Below are positions 1 to 8,900 of a stretch of 34,146 nt of DNA, piece by piece. The position numbers and the translations under genes are program-made. Source of the stretch: Gammaproteobacteria bacterium (lineage in GTDB: Bacteria > Pseudomonadota > Gammaproteobacteria > Pseudomonadales > Azotimanducaceae); assembly GCA_009845835.1 (NCBI GenBank), contig VXYV01000062.1:48439-82584 (forward strand), read 5' to 3'. Under the pieces are notes generated by a model that did not search any database, had not been told where the DNA came from, and worked only from the letters and a program-made list of their open reading frames with translations. How positions within the stretch are numbered: the first letter of the stretch is position 1; the number at the start of each line of letters is the position of its first letter.

Positions 1-129
1 AAACACTAGTTTTATAACCAATATTACAGATTTTTCTTAAGCCTCAGTTCAGAATAGATACCAATATTGTTGACTCGTTCAAATGGTTAACTTCGAGTCG
101 GTATGAATACTTGGGGTACGAGCCTATTT

Positions 130-180
130 ACTAAACGAAGACAAGTATAACATCAGAGTCGTTGTTTAGTTTCATATCAA
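130..180 (-). repeat. imperfect inverted repeat after tRNA-Asp
   Basis: Arms at 130-142 and 168-180 pair at 11 of 13 positions, with a 25-nt loop. The hairpin begins 2 nt beyond the CCA end of tRNA-Asp on the transcribed strand, so it could end the tRNA transcript or mark a processing site. It has no clear U-run, so it is not a convincing intrinsic terminator. The rest of 1-182 shows no gene. Confidence 0.3.
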
Positions 181-182
181 GG

Positions 183-259
183 TGGCGGAGCGGACGGGAT
201 TCGAACCCGCGGCCTCTAGCGTGACAGGCTAGCGTTCTAACCAGCTGAACTACCGCTCC
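183..259 (-). tRNA. tRNA-Asp (anticodon GTC)
   Basis: On the minus strand this reads as a complete 77-nt cloverleaf. A 7-bp acceptor stem starts GGAGCGG and pairs with CCGCTCC. The anticodon loop is CTGTCAC, with GTC decoding Asp, and the T-arm has GGTTCGAATCC. The 3' CCA is encoded (183-185). It lies 19 nt downstream of tRNA-Val on the same strand and is probably cotranscribed with it. Val-Asp tRNA pairs are common in gammaproteobacteria. Confidence 0.97.
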
Positions 260-278
260 GTGAATATTAGCCATTCAA

Positions 279-355
279 TGGTGGGTGTTGTAGGGATCGA
301 ACCTACGACCTATGGCTTGTAAGGCCATCGCTCTCCCGAACTGAGCTAAACACCC
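279..355 (-). tRNA. tRNA-Val (anticodon TAC)
   Basis: The minus strand gives a 77-nt tRNA. The acceptor stem GGGTGTT pairs with AACACCC, the D-arm contains TAGCTCAG, the anticodon loop is CTTACAA (TAC, Val), and the T-arm has GGTTCGATCCC. The discriminator A and CCA are encoded (279-282). It is the first gene of a two-tRNA unit, directly behind a near-consensus sigma70 promoter at 370-397. Confidence 0.97.
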
Positions 356-369
356 TCGAAAGTGTAAAA

Positions 370-397
370 ATTTTATCTCATACCGCTTACTTGTCAA
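370..397 (-). promoter_or_regulatory. sigma70 promoter of the tRNA-Val/tRNA-Asp unit
   Basis: On the minus strand a perfect -35 TTGACA (392-397) is followed by a 16-bp spacer and a -10 TAAAAT (370-375). The -10 ends 14 nt before the first base of mature tRNA-Val, as expected for a short 5' leader. It lies in the gap after the minus-strand amidohydrolase stop codon, so the tRNAs need not depend on read-through. Confidence 0.8.
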
Positions 398-448
398 ATC
401 AAACGGAACGTTAATCCTGACGTTCGAGTTAATTCCATTTAACTTCGC

Positions 449-1615
449 TCACTGTTCAACTCCTCTTGCTACAACCAGAGCCGGTGTTTGCAAGACCTGC
501 AAATCTCTTAAAGGATCACCCTCAATAAAGAGAAAGTCAGCTGATAATCCAACTTGCAATGAACCGAAACGATCAGCACAACCAAGTGCAAGTGCTGCAT
601 CTCCTGTCGAAGACTTCAACACTTCAAGTGGTGTCATATCTGCTAAATTCGCAAACAAACTCAATCCCTTTGCAAATTCGTGATGATATACTTTGGGAAT
701 TCCAGCGTCCGTCGAGGCAATAAATTTAACCCCGGCCTTACGCATGAGTCGAAACGCTTCCCTCATCAATTGACCTTCCTGGTTATTTTTGTCGATGTAC
801 TTTGACCATTCGGAATTGATCGTTGGTGACACCCAAGTATTATTATTAACGATATCCGCGATCACGTGTAAGTCACAATGCGAACGCTCTCCCTCCTGAT
901 TAAACCACGAACAATGCTCAATGGTTTTAACACCAGCGAGTGAAGCTCGATGAATGCCTTCGGTACCGTGACAATGAGCTGCAACGTCATATCCCAAATC
1001 TTTCGCATACTGCACTGCAAACGATAAATCATTCAAGGAAAACTGCGACTGACCGGGGTTCGTATTTGGTGTATAAACTCCGCCAGTTGCCATAACTTTG
1101 ATAAGATCTACATCGTGCCGATGTTGTCGATCAATTACAGTTTGAATGTCTCCTGTATTCTCAACACCGCCACCCCAAAAATAACAATGTCCATCTGGAG
1201 TAGTCAGAGGTTGTCCCGCACACAACAACCTCGGTCCCGGTATCTCGCCACGAAGAATCCGATTTCGTAATTCAATTTCCAACCATTTTCCACCCCCCAA
1301 ATCTCGGGCAGTTGTGATCCCCATATCGACCATCCGCTTAGCACGACGGTTCATCTTTTCAATCGTTTCTTCTTTTGATTCGTTTAGAAACTCTTCGATA
1401 CTTGTATGGTCGGGATCAACCGAAATATGAATGTGTGAATCGATTAAACCAGGAATAACAGTTAGTCCACTCATGTCTTTTACAACACCGTCAGTTTTGC
1501 CCAAACCCCAAACCGTCTCATTACAAACTGTTATAGAAGATTGCTCTGAGTATTCATCACTGATCCCATCCCAAAGTCGAACATTGTTGTAAGTTGTGGT
1601 ACAAATATCCTTCAT
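449..1615 (-). CDS. metal-dependent amidohydrolase (imidazolonepropionase-like / Xaa-Pro dipeptidase-like)
   Basis: A 388-residue protein of the amidohydrolase superfamily. The metal-site residues are visible in order: HxH at H61/H63 in DSHIHIS, a probable carboxylated lysine K173 in LIKVMATGG, H214/H216 in AAHCHG, H234 in EHCSW, and D303 in STDAG. This layout matches the imidazolonepropionase-related and prolidase-like branch, which hydrolyses C-N bonds in cyclic amides or dipeptides. The substrate cannot be read from sequence. I see no signal peptide, so it is probably cytoplasmic. The ATG start has a GGATAGG-type ribosome site upstream. It is divergent from the COQ4 homologue across 211 bp and probably monocistronic. 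Family is confident; specificity is open. Confidence 0.85.
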   Translation of the reverse strand: MKDICTTTYNNVRLWDGISDEYSEQSSITVCNETVWGLGKTDGVVKDMSGLTVIPGLIDSHIHISVDPDHTSIEEFLNESKEETIEKMNRRAKRMVDMGITTARDLGGGKWLEIELRNRILRGEIPGPRLLCAGQPLTTPDGHCYFWGGGVENTGDIQTVIDRQHRHDVDLIKVMATGGVYTPNTNPGQSQFSLNDLSFAVQYAKDLGYDVAAHCHGTEGIHRASLAGVKTIEHCSWFNQEGERSHCDLHVIADIVNNNTWVSPTINSEWSKYIDKNNQEGQLMREAFRLMRKAGVKFIASTDAGIPKVYHHEFAKGLSLFANLADMTPLEVLKSSTGDAALALGCADRFGSLQVGLSADFLFIEGDPLRDLQVLQTPALVVARGVEQ

Positions 1616-1665
1616 ATGTGCCTATCCGGTAGCATAATATTTCAAAAATCTGTAAAAATCATCAA

Positions 1666-1687
1666 TCTACACCTTATCTCGTGTAGA
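1666..1687. repeat. short inverted repeat in divergent promoter region
   Basis: Seven-base arms TCTACAC (1666-1672) and GTGTAGA (1681-1687) pair perfectly around an 8-nt loop, between the divergent amidohydrolase and COQ4 genes. It could be an operator, but the arms are short enough to occur by chance. Confidence 0.25.
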
Positions 1688-1826
1688 ATAACTAGTGATT
1701 TCTAGCTGGAATGGACTCCCAAATGAAATTGAACGCAAAGTTCCTATCTTATTCATCCTCGTTTCTAACGCGCTTGAAGGCTAAAACTACACGGTCTTCT
1801 CTCAAATTTATTCGAACTACACTTCG

Positions 1827-2603
1827 ATGAAAAATACACCAGAAACCGTACAAAAGACAACGCTAGCAGAAAGTAACGTTAATGCGTTAGCTTCAAGTTG
1901 GTTAGAAAAAGTTCGTCAATACTTCGCACGTATTCGAGAATTATTGAAATCAATTCGCGCTCTCCTGATTAATCCTGACGATACAGAAAAAGCTTTCGAA
2001 ATCATTGGAGAGCTACGAGGTAAAGAGTTACGCAAATCCTTTAGCCGTTTTCAAAATTCCGTGTATGGCAACAAAATCTTGCAGAAGCAAGTAGATTTAA
2101 TCGACGTGTTGAATGATCGTAAAACCTTGGCTACATTGGATGAAAATTCACTTGGTCAAGTCTATTTAAAGTTCATTGATGCGAACCAATTGAGTCCTGA
2201 TGGACTAGTCGATGCCAGCGCTGACACGTACCCGGATATTCAAGACGAAAATGTGCTTCGTTATGCTCAACGCAATCGGGACAGTCATGATCTATGGCAC
2301 ACCTTGACCCAATACGGTCGCGATCCGCTCGGTGAATTGTGTTTATTGGCGTTCACCTATGCACAAACTCAAAACTCTGGGGTTGGACTCATCGCATTAA
2401 TTGGCAGTTTTCGGTTTTATCGAATATATGGGCATGGTACATTCGGGGCAATCTGGCGAGCTTATAGAGATGGAAAACAAGCGAGCTGGTTACCCGAGCA
2501 ACCATTTGAAGACATGTTGTCTTTAAATATAGAGCACGTACGTATCATGCTTTCAATTCCACCTCCTACAGCTTACCTTTTGGTCATGTCCCGGCAGCGA
2601 TAA
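1827..2603 (+). CDS. COQ4-family ubiquinone biosynthesis protein
   Basis: A 258-residue COQ4 homologue. The family's metal motif HDxxHx11E is intact: H154, D155, H158 and E170 in SHDLWHTL...GE. The C-terminal part (about 145-250) carries the conserved family core, including FRFYRIYG and the PEQPFEDML segment. Eukaryotic COQ4 acts at the C1 position of the benzoquinone head group and helps organise the CoQ complex; bacterial homologues are less studied. Residues 1-60 are charged and helical in appearance, with no signal peptide. The start is the first ATG in frame; no strong Shine-Dalgarno is seen. The gene stands alone, convergent with the DUF3667 gene and divergent from the amidohydrolase. 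A direct role in ubiquinone synthesis in this organism is inferred from family membership. Confidence 0.85.
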   Translation: MKNTPETVQKTTLAESNVNALASSWLEKVRQYFARIRELLKSIRALLINPDDTEKAFEIIGELRGKELRKSFSRFQNSVYGNKILQKQVDLIDVLNDRKTLATLDENSLGQVYLKFIDANQLSPDGLVDASADTYPDIQDENVLRYAQRNRDSHDLWHTLTQYGRDPLGELCLLAFTYAQTQNSGVGLIALIGSFRFYRIYGHGTFGAIWRAYRDGKQASWLPEQPFEDMLSLNIEHVRIMLSIPPPTAYLLVMSRQR

Positions 2604-2624
2604 GTGAAAGATCTTTATTCTTTG

Positions 2625-2687
2625 AGTGTCGTGAACCAAGTAACATGCTATTTGACAATTCTATTAAGTTCACCGGCATACGACACT
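2625..2687. repeat. inverted repeat in convergent intergenic gap
   Basis: The outer arms AGTGTCGT (2625-2632) and ACGACACT (2680-2687) are perfectly complementary. An inner TGAAC/GTTCA pairing is possible, with a bulge in the right arm. It sits between the stop codons of the convergent COQ4 and DUF3667 genes and may help end transcription. It lacks a T-tract, so it is not a typical intrinsic terminator. Confidence 0.3.
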
Positions 2688-2700
2688 AGTTTGCAAAGAT

Positions 2701-3963
2701 TTACAACGAAATCACCGCCCACAAAAACAATGCAGCAATACCGACACTTAATGTAATCAAATACAAAGTTAGCACAACTAGAAACTTAAATATTGAGACG
2801 AAAATGCCTGAACTATAGAAATGTTTGAACGATAGAAAGGTGTGTACTAGAATCAGCAGTTGCAAGAGTGGCCAAAACACTTTATCAAACAACAACACCT
2901 CATTAGGTACAAAAATTGCCACTAGAATTCCGAAAAAAGACAGGATAAAAATTACCGCGTGGGCATGCATCGCATAGATCAATTGAAAGACTAAGCGGAT
3001 TCCCTTGCCTAACTGAATCGTTGCTAACAGTAATACTATGATCGGCAATAACAGAAACATCATAATCGGCAAGCGTTCAATCATATCATCCACTACACGG
3101 CTAGGGTCATCAGCGATATTAATAAGTAAGTGCATTATGTAGACAAAAAATGACGACACTTCGCCTTTCTCGAGATCCCTCCAATCGTCCGCTATGTCGA
3201 TGACTAATTCCTTCCAAACCGACGATGGTCGACTTAGAAGTTCTGATATTATTTCGGCGTCCCGTGCTCTCTCGGTATGTCGAAAAACTGAGTTTACGAT
3301 TTCCTCAGAGTCTCGAACCGCTAGCAAAAGTTTTCGCAAATTTTCGACATTACGTTGAACGTCCTGAACTGTCGCGTTCTCGACTCTCCTAGTACTGACG
3401 ACAATACGATTCTGCTGTTTGACATTCTCATATCCAGTGGCAAATGATCCCCTGCGACTAAATAAAAGATTTTCAGCAATGACACGCGCATGGGGATCAA
3501 AGTCTAAGTTGATTGGTTGTGCAACTATATGGCGATCGATAGTTAATAATGCTTCCGTCTTTTCAGCATCCGAAGGCGGTACCAACATAATCTCAGCATT
3601 CGCGGCGTTAGCTGTTGATGAATTATTTTGAGCGGCGGTGATCGCCACAATCGCAAAAAACATTAGACTACTAAATAAATAAAGTCGAATCGGCCGAATA
3701 TAACGGGCCCGTTTGTTGTTCCGAAACTCTGCCGAAAGACGACCAGGTTTAAAAAATAAAGTGAACAACGATTTGAAAACGTACGAATCGACATCAAACA
3801 ACTCTTTAACAAAATCACCAATTACTAGGAAAACCGAACGGTTATAATGTGTGTTCTTCTGCCCACATTGAGAACAGTACAACCCAGTCAACTCTGCCTT
3901 ACAGTTATCGCAGGTAGCTACTACTTCAACTTCAGTGATTGGCTGTTCGTTCTCTGCACACAT
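2701..3963 (-). CDS. DUF3667-type zinc-ribbon membrane protein
   Basis: A 420-residue protein of unknown function. The N-terminus carries a four-cysteine zinc ribbon (C18, C21, C30, C33; CDNC...CSQCG). It is followed by the segment ending FFKPGRLSAEFRNNKRARYIRP that typifies the DUF3667/YckC-adjacent family. Transmembrane helices are visible at about 93-111, 299-317, 325-352, 363-380 and 390-418. A long soluble stretch (about 115-275) lies between the first and second helices and, by topology, is probably periplasmic. The zinc ribbon would then be cytoplasmic. No catalytic motif is seen. It stands alone on the minus strand, divergent from the first secreted hydrolase. Family assignment rests on the N-terminal pattern; function is unknown. 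Confidence 0.75.
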   Translation of the reverse strand: MCAENEQPITEVEVVATCDNCKAELTGLYCSQCGQKNTHYNRSVFLVIGDFVKELFDVDSYVFKSLFTLFFKPGRLSAEFRNNKRARYIRPIRLYLFSSLMFFAIVAITAAQNNSSTANAANAEIMLVPPSDAEKTEALLTIDRHIVAQPINLDFDPHARVIAENLLFSRRGSFATGYENVKQQNRIVVSTRRVENATVQDVQRNVENLRKLLLAVRDSEEIVNSVFRHTERARDAEIISELLSRPSSVWKELVIDIADDWRDLEKGEVSSFFVYIMHLLINIADDPSRVVDDMIERLPIMMFLLLPIIVLLLATIQLGKGIRLVFQLIYAMHAHAVIFILSFFGILVAIFVPNEVLLFDKVFWPLLQLLILVHTFLSFKHFYSSGIFVSIFKFLVVLTLYLITLSVGIAALFLWAVISL

Positions 3964-4126
3964 TAGGGAAAAGAGTTAATACGTATGGAAGTAGTGATGA
4001 AAGATTCGATATTGGAACTTAAATTGTAGGTACACACTTTGTGAGTTACTCCCTCTCGGAACGTATTATCACAATTCGTCGAATCAAATTAGAATATACT
4101 GTGACAAGTTGAACTAAAACTGTCTA

Positions 4127-4975
4127 GTGTCGAAGGTGTTGAATACCACAAAGTACTACCTAGTACTTCTAACTTCTGCCTATGCTATTCTCGCCGTGCT
4201 TCCTGTGTGGTCTGAGTCGGAATCTGAAGACGATTCGTTTCCATGGTTGTCAACCTTTGAAGTTGGCGAATTTGCTGAAACCTTCAATTCAAACCAGGAA
4301 GTAATCAAGTCGGGGAGAAAGCTGGCGCGACTACCGATAGGTGTACATTCTCTCGAAGAGGAACAGGAGGATGCGCCTGTGGTGTTAATCGGAATACACG
4401 GTTTCGGTGTACATGGTTACGAGTGGGTGTATCCTCTAGTAACTTTGGACTCTGAAAAGATTCATACCTTCTTTTATCGCTGGAACTCTCTGTATCCGCA
4501 ATCTGAATCAAGGGAAATCTTGATAAAAAAAATTGACAACATTACCGACGATCGCCAAGCTCCTTTAGAAAAAGTTGTCCTCCTAGCTCACAGTTGTGGG
4601 GGTGTCCTAGCGATTTCTGCCATCAAGGAATTACGATCTGACATTCAATTCGAAATTCATACGATTGCAGCACCGTTAAATGGCCTGGGGATATTCACTG
4701 TTTGTGAACCACAAATCCCTGAAACCTTACCAGAAAATGTTGTAGTAAAGCAGTGGCGCACAACGCGATCTAAAGATAGTGTGTTTTGGATATTTGCTGA
4801 GGATCCACAAGTAGTATTTATCGATCCTAGCGAAACCGTTAGATTACCACCTTACCACCGTGGAGTTCGATTAGGACACGTTCGTTCAATTAGTTGGGTC
4901 GCCGAACAACTCGCTGGTGATCTGGTTGAGGAAGTTGATAGAAACGACGTACTTGCTGATTCGGAAACTCCGTAA
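4127..4975 (+). CDS. secreted alpha/beta hydrolase, tandem copy 1
   Basis: A 282-residue serine hydrolase with a GTG start. Residues 1-28 form a signal peptide (a hydrophobic run up to LPVWS) with no lipobox cysteine. An acidic SESESEDD segment follows. The alpha/beta hydrolase core has the oxyanion-loop HG (H91-G92 in LIGIHGFG) and a nucleophile elbow AHSCGG with Ser156. D217 and H251 (LGHVRS) are plausible remaining triad members, chosen by position only. The sequence resembles lipase/esterase or PGAP1-like folds more than peptidases, but the substrate is unknown. A second copy of nearly the same length follows 90 bp downstream. A TATACT -10-like box at 4095-4100 may serve as promoter. I see no clear Shine-Dalgarno before the GTG. 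Confidence 0.75.
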   Translation: MSKVLNTTKYYLVLLTSAYAILAVLPVWSESESEDDSFPWLSTFEVGEFAETFNSNQEVIKSGRKLARLPIGVHSLEEEQEDAPVVLIGIHGFGVHGYEWVYPLVTLDSEKIHTFFYRWNSLYPQSESREILIKKIDNITDDRQAPLEKVVLLAHSCGGVLAISAIKELRSDIQFEIHTIAAPLNGLGIFTVCEPQIPETLPENVVVKQWRTTRSKDSVFWIFAEDPQVVFIDPSETVRLPPYHRGVRLGHVRSISWVAEQLAGDLVEEVDRNDVLADSETP

Positions 4976-5065
4976 TTACTTTAACTGGTAACGTGTTGTT
5001 AAATTTCGACAAAATTTTTGAGTTAGCATGCTCGATACCCTTTTAGTTAACACACTGTATCAAAA

Positions 5066-5911
5066 GTGATCAGTTTCAAGTCAAAATACTACACCATTCT
5101 TGTCGTCGGGATTGCTTCTCTTTTCTTTGTTGGTCCCGTATGGTCTGAGTCCGAATCTGAATCTCTTGACGACTCATTTCCATGGTTGACAACATTTGAA
5201 GTCGGAGATTTCGCCGAAACTTACAAATCAAATCGCTTTGTTGTTAAATCTGGACGTCAACTCAGAAAACTTCCAGTAGGCTTACATTCGCTAGAAAAAG
5301 ATCAAGAAGACACCCCAGTTGTGTTAATCGGAATACATGGGTACGGTGTGAGCGGTTATGAGTGGATTTATCCGTTCGTGACTTTAGATTCGGAGAATAT
5401 TCACACTTTCTTCTTTCGTTGGAATTACCTAGGTAAGAACTCCAATGCACGCGAAATTATGCTTGAATCGATAGACGAAATTGTAGAAAGTCGCCAAGGC
5501 CCACTCGAGAAAATTGTCTTACTGACTCATAGTTGTGGTGGTGTGATGGCTATCTCAGCTATGGATGAGTTACGTTCGGATATTCCATTTGACCTGCATA
5601 CTGTTGCATCACCTCTGAATGGTCTTGGTGTATTCACGGTCTGTAAACCTCGTATACCTAAAGTGGTTCCCGAAAACGTTACGGTTCATCAGTGGCGTAC
5701 CACGCGTACAAAAGATAGTGTGTATTGGATCTTCACCAAAGACCCACAGGTTGTTTCAATCGAACCCAGTTCTGCGGTTAGACTACCACCTTATTATCGT
5801 GATGTACGTTTAGGTCACACACGTTCTCTCAGCTGGGTTGCCGAACAACTCGCGGGCACTTTTAGTGAAAATCATGAGACTGAACCAATCGCTCGTTCTG
5901 ACGATCTCTAG
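5066..5911 (+). CDS. secreted alpha/beta hydrolase, tandem copy 2
   Basis: A 281-residue paralogue of the preceding gene. The two align without gaps through most of their length and by eye are about two-thirds identical. It shares the GTG start, a signal peptide ending near GPVWS, an acidic SESESLDD linker, H91-G92 in LIGIHGYG, and nucleophile Ser156 in THSCGG. Differences concentrate in the signal peptide, at 120-145 (after FFRWN), and in the C-terminal tail. The last 50 bp overlap the 3' end of the error-prone polymerase gene on the opposite strand. Both copies keep the catalytic elbow, so both are probably active. The pair arose by local duplication; whether their substrates differ cannot be told. 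Confidence 0.75.
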   Translation: MISFKSKYYTILVVGIASLFFVGPVWSESESESLDDSFPWLTTFEVGDFAETYKSNRFVVKSGRQLRKLPVGLHSLEKDQEDTPVVLIGIHGYGVSGYEWIYPFVTLDSENIHTFFFRWNYLGKNSNAREIMLESIDEIVESRQGPLEKIVLLTHSCGGVMAISAMDELRSDIPFDLHTVASPLNGLGVFTVCKPRIPKVVPENVTVHQWRTTRTKDSVYWIFTKDPQVVSIEPSSAVRLPPYYRDVRLGHTRSLSWVAEQLAGTFSENHETEPIARSDDL

Positions 5912-8900
5912 TCGCTAGGTTTTCTAATTTCTCGGTCAGATTAGTGATCTGACCAGCGACAACGTGAATCACCTCCCCTTCCCGTTCGACAATTCCTTTT
6001 ACCCGAATCAGTTCACCTTGTAGAATTTCCACTCGGTACTTATCCAACACCGATTTCCAAACCACCACGTTACTGTTGCCAGTTTCATCTTCAAGTAAGA
6101 GAAATAGAACTCCAGTACTCGAACTAGGTCGTTGCCGACAAGTAATCAATCCGGCAATATGGATCAGTTGTCCGGGACGTACGGTGAACAAATCTTCGGC
6201 GACAACACAACGACGAAACTCTGTGTCACTCCGTAATAATTGCATGGGATGATTCCCTAAGGTTAAACCTAAATAACTCAAGTCTGATACAAGATTTTCA
6301 CCGACCGAGGGCAACGGCATGACTACGTCGGTGTGATAGGTTTCAGCAACATTGCAGCGACTAGATAACCCTGTTGGTCGTTCGATGCCGGCGGCATCCC
6401 AATGCGCTTGAAAGCGGTTACCTGAAATCGCACTGAGTGCCCCTGCGCGAGCTAGCGAAGTGATTTCATGATCACACAACTGAGCTCTTTTGGCAAGATC
6501 ACTGATATCCCGATAAGGTTGATTTGCTTCTACTTTTACACCAACTTCTTTCCCTAATCCTTTGATTTGACGCAATCCCACTCGTATAGCACCTTGCGGA
6601 CGAGCGTACCCGGGATTGTTTTTAGTGCTTCGCTCAAGACGGTAGTCCCAGCCACTAGTTTGGACATCAACCTCGCGTACTTCCAGTCCATGACGGACGG
6701 CATCTTGTATGATTTGTGACGGTGAGTAAAACCCCATCGGCAAACTGTTTAGCAGGCCACAGTAAAAAGCCGCAGCTTCATGCAGTTTCAACCAAGCTGA
6801 AATGTACACTAATAGCGCAAAACTTACTGCATGAGATTCCGGAAAACCATATTCACCAAACCCTTTAATCTGTTCAAAGATACGATCGGCAAACTCTCTT
6901 GGATGACCACGCTCTAACATACCTTTGACTAGCTTTTGTTGAAACTTCTCGAGTCCACCTTTCCGTCGCCAAGCAGCCATAGCCCGGCGAAGTTGATCCG
7001 CTTCGCCAGCAGTGAACCCCGCAGCAACCATCGATAATTCGATTACTTGCTCTTGAAAAATGGGGATTCCCAAGGTACGTTCAAGTACTTTACGTACGGC
7101 CTCATTCGAATAGGTAACTGGTTCTTTTTTCTCGCGGCGGCGTAGATAAGGATGAACCATTTTGCCTTGTATGGGACCTGGTCGCACAATCGCAACTTCA
7201 ATGACCAAATCATAAAAACAGGCTGGTTTGAGACGAGGTAACATCGACATTTGTGCCCGCGACTCGACTTGAAAAACTCCAATGCTATCGGCATTTTGGA
7301 GCATCTTATAAGTTGCTTCATCTTGGGTTGGAATACTGCTCAACGTCAGTTTGCTCACTCCAGTTTGCTGGTTAAAACTATTCGCTAAATCCATCATTTT
7401 TCGAATAGCCGTGAGCATACCTAGACCTAAAACATCAACCTTGAGTAAACACAGTGCCTCTAAATCATCTTTATCCCATTGAATGACTGTTCTATCTGGC
7501 ATAGCAGCATTTTCTATCGGAACTAATTCTGACAACGGACCTTGCGAAATCACAAACCCTCCAACATGCTGTGATAAATGCCGCGGAAATCCACGAATAG
7601 TCTGCACTAACTCAATAAATTGCTGGATTGTCTTCGTTTTACTGTTCACTCCAGCACTCCGCAACCTAGTCTCGAACTCAGTTGCGTTATCCCACCAAGC
7701 CATCGACTTAGCTAGTAAATCTACTAAATCCAAATCCAGACCTAAGGCTTTACCTACATCACGAATCGCACTACGAGAACGATAAGTAATCAATGTTGCC
7801 GCTAACGCCGCTCGCTCCCGTGTGTACTTTGAATAGATAAATTGAATCACTTCCTCGCGTCTTTCATGCTCGAAGTCGACATCAATATCCGGTGGTTCGT
7901 GCCGCTCTTTCGACACAAATCTCTCAAACAATACGTGAATACGATCTGGATCTACATTAGTGATATGTAAACAGTAGCAAACTGCGGAATTTGCTGCTGA
8001 GCCCCTACCCTGACACAAAATATTTCGGTCCCGCGCAAAACGAACTACATCATACACCGTAAGAAAGTAATACTCGTACTGTAGTTCTGCGATTAATTGC
8101 AGTTCCTTTTCAATTAACTGTTCGACCTCATTAGGTATTCCTTGTGGCCAACGTAATCTCGCACCTTCATAAGTGAGTTGTCGTAGATATTGCGATGCGG
8201 TTAGACCTTGAGGTACTAACTCGGATGGATATTCATACCGTAACAAATCCAACGAAAAATCGCAAGTACGAGCGATCTTGACAGATTCTTGTAGTAACTC
8301 TTCGGCATACAGTTGCTTCAAAACTTGATACGGCCGTAAATGATGTTCAGCATTAGGGTATGCCTCTTTACCTAATTGTGCAACCGTCGTTCCGAGTCGT
8401 ATCGCCGTCAGCGTGTCTTGCAACGGTTTGCGCTCGGCGATATGCATACGTACGGCATTACTAGCAACAATAGGTAATGCAAACTGCATCGACAAAGTGA
8501 GAGTATTTGCAGTCTGATTCAAATCACGGTCAGTTAAAAATAATTCCAATGCCAACCATAAATGTGAGATTCGTTCTCGAAGTTTTTGCCCTTGCTGTAA
8601 CAACCGTTCAAGTGGCAATTCCCGCGGTATCCATAAAACGAAACATTCCTTGGTCGCCTCCCCTAGATCAGTCAAATGCAACTCATACTGACCTTTCCCC
8701 GACCGTCTTCTTCCCATTGTGATTAAAGTTGAAAGTTGTGCATACGCGTGCCGCGTAGGCGCTATTATTACGAGGTCTAAAAAATCGTTTTCTGCTGTAT
8801 CCAGGACTCGAAATTCTGAACCAACAATAAGTTTGATACCAGATTGTTTAGCAGCGACATGTGCTTTGACGATACCGGACAACGAACATTCGTCGGTAAT

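Noticed and set aside
4127-4215. Lipoprotein signal on the first secreted hydrolase
   Set aside because: No cysteine follows the hydrophobic segment, so there is no lipobox; a standard signal peptide is more likely.
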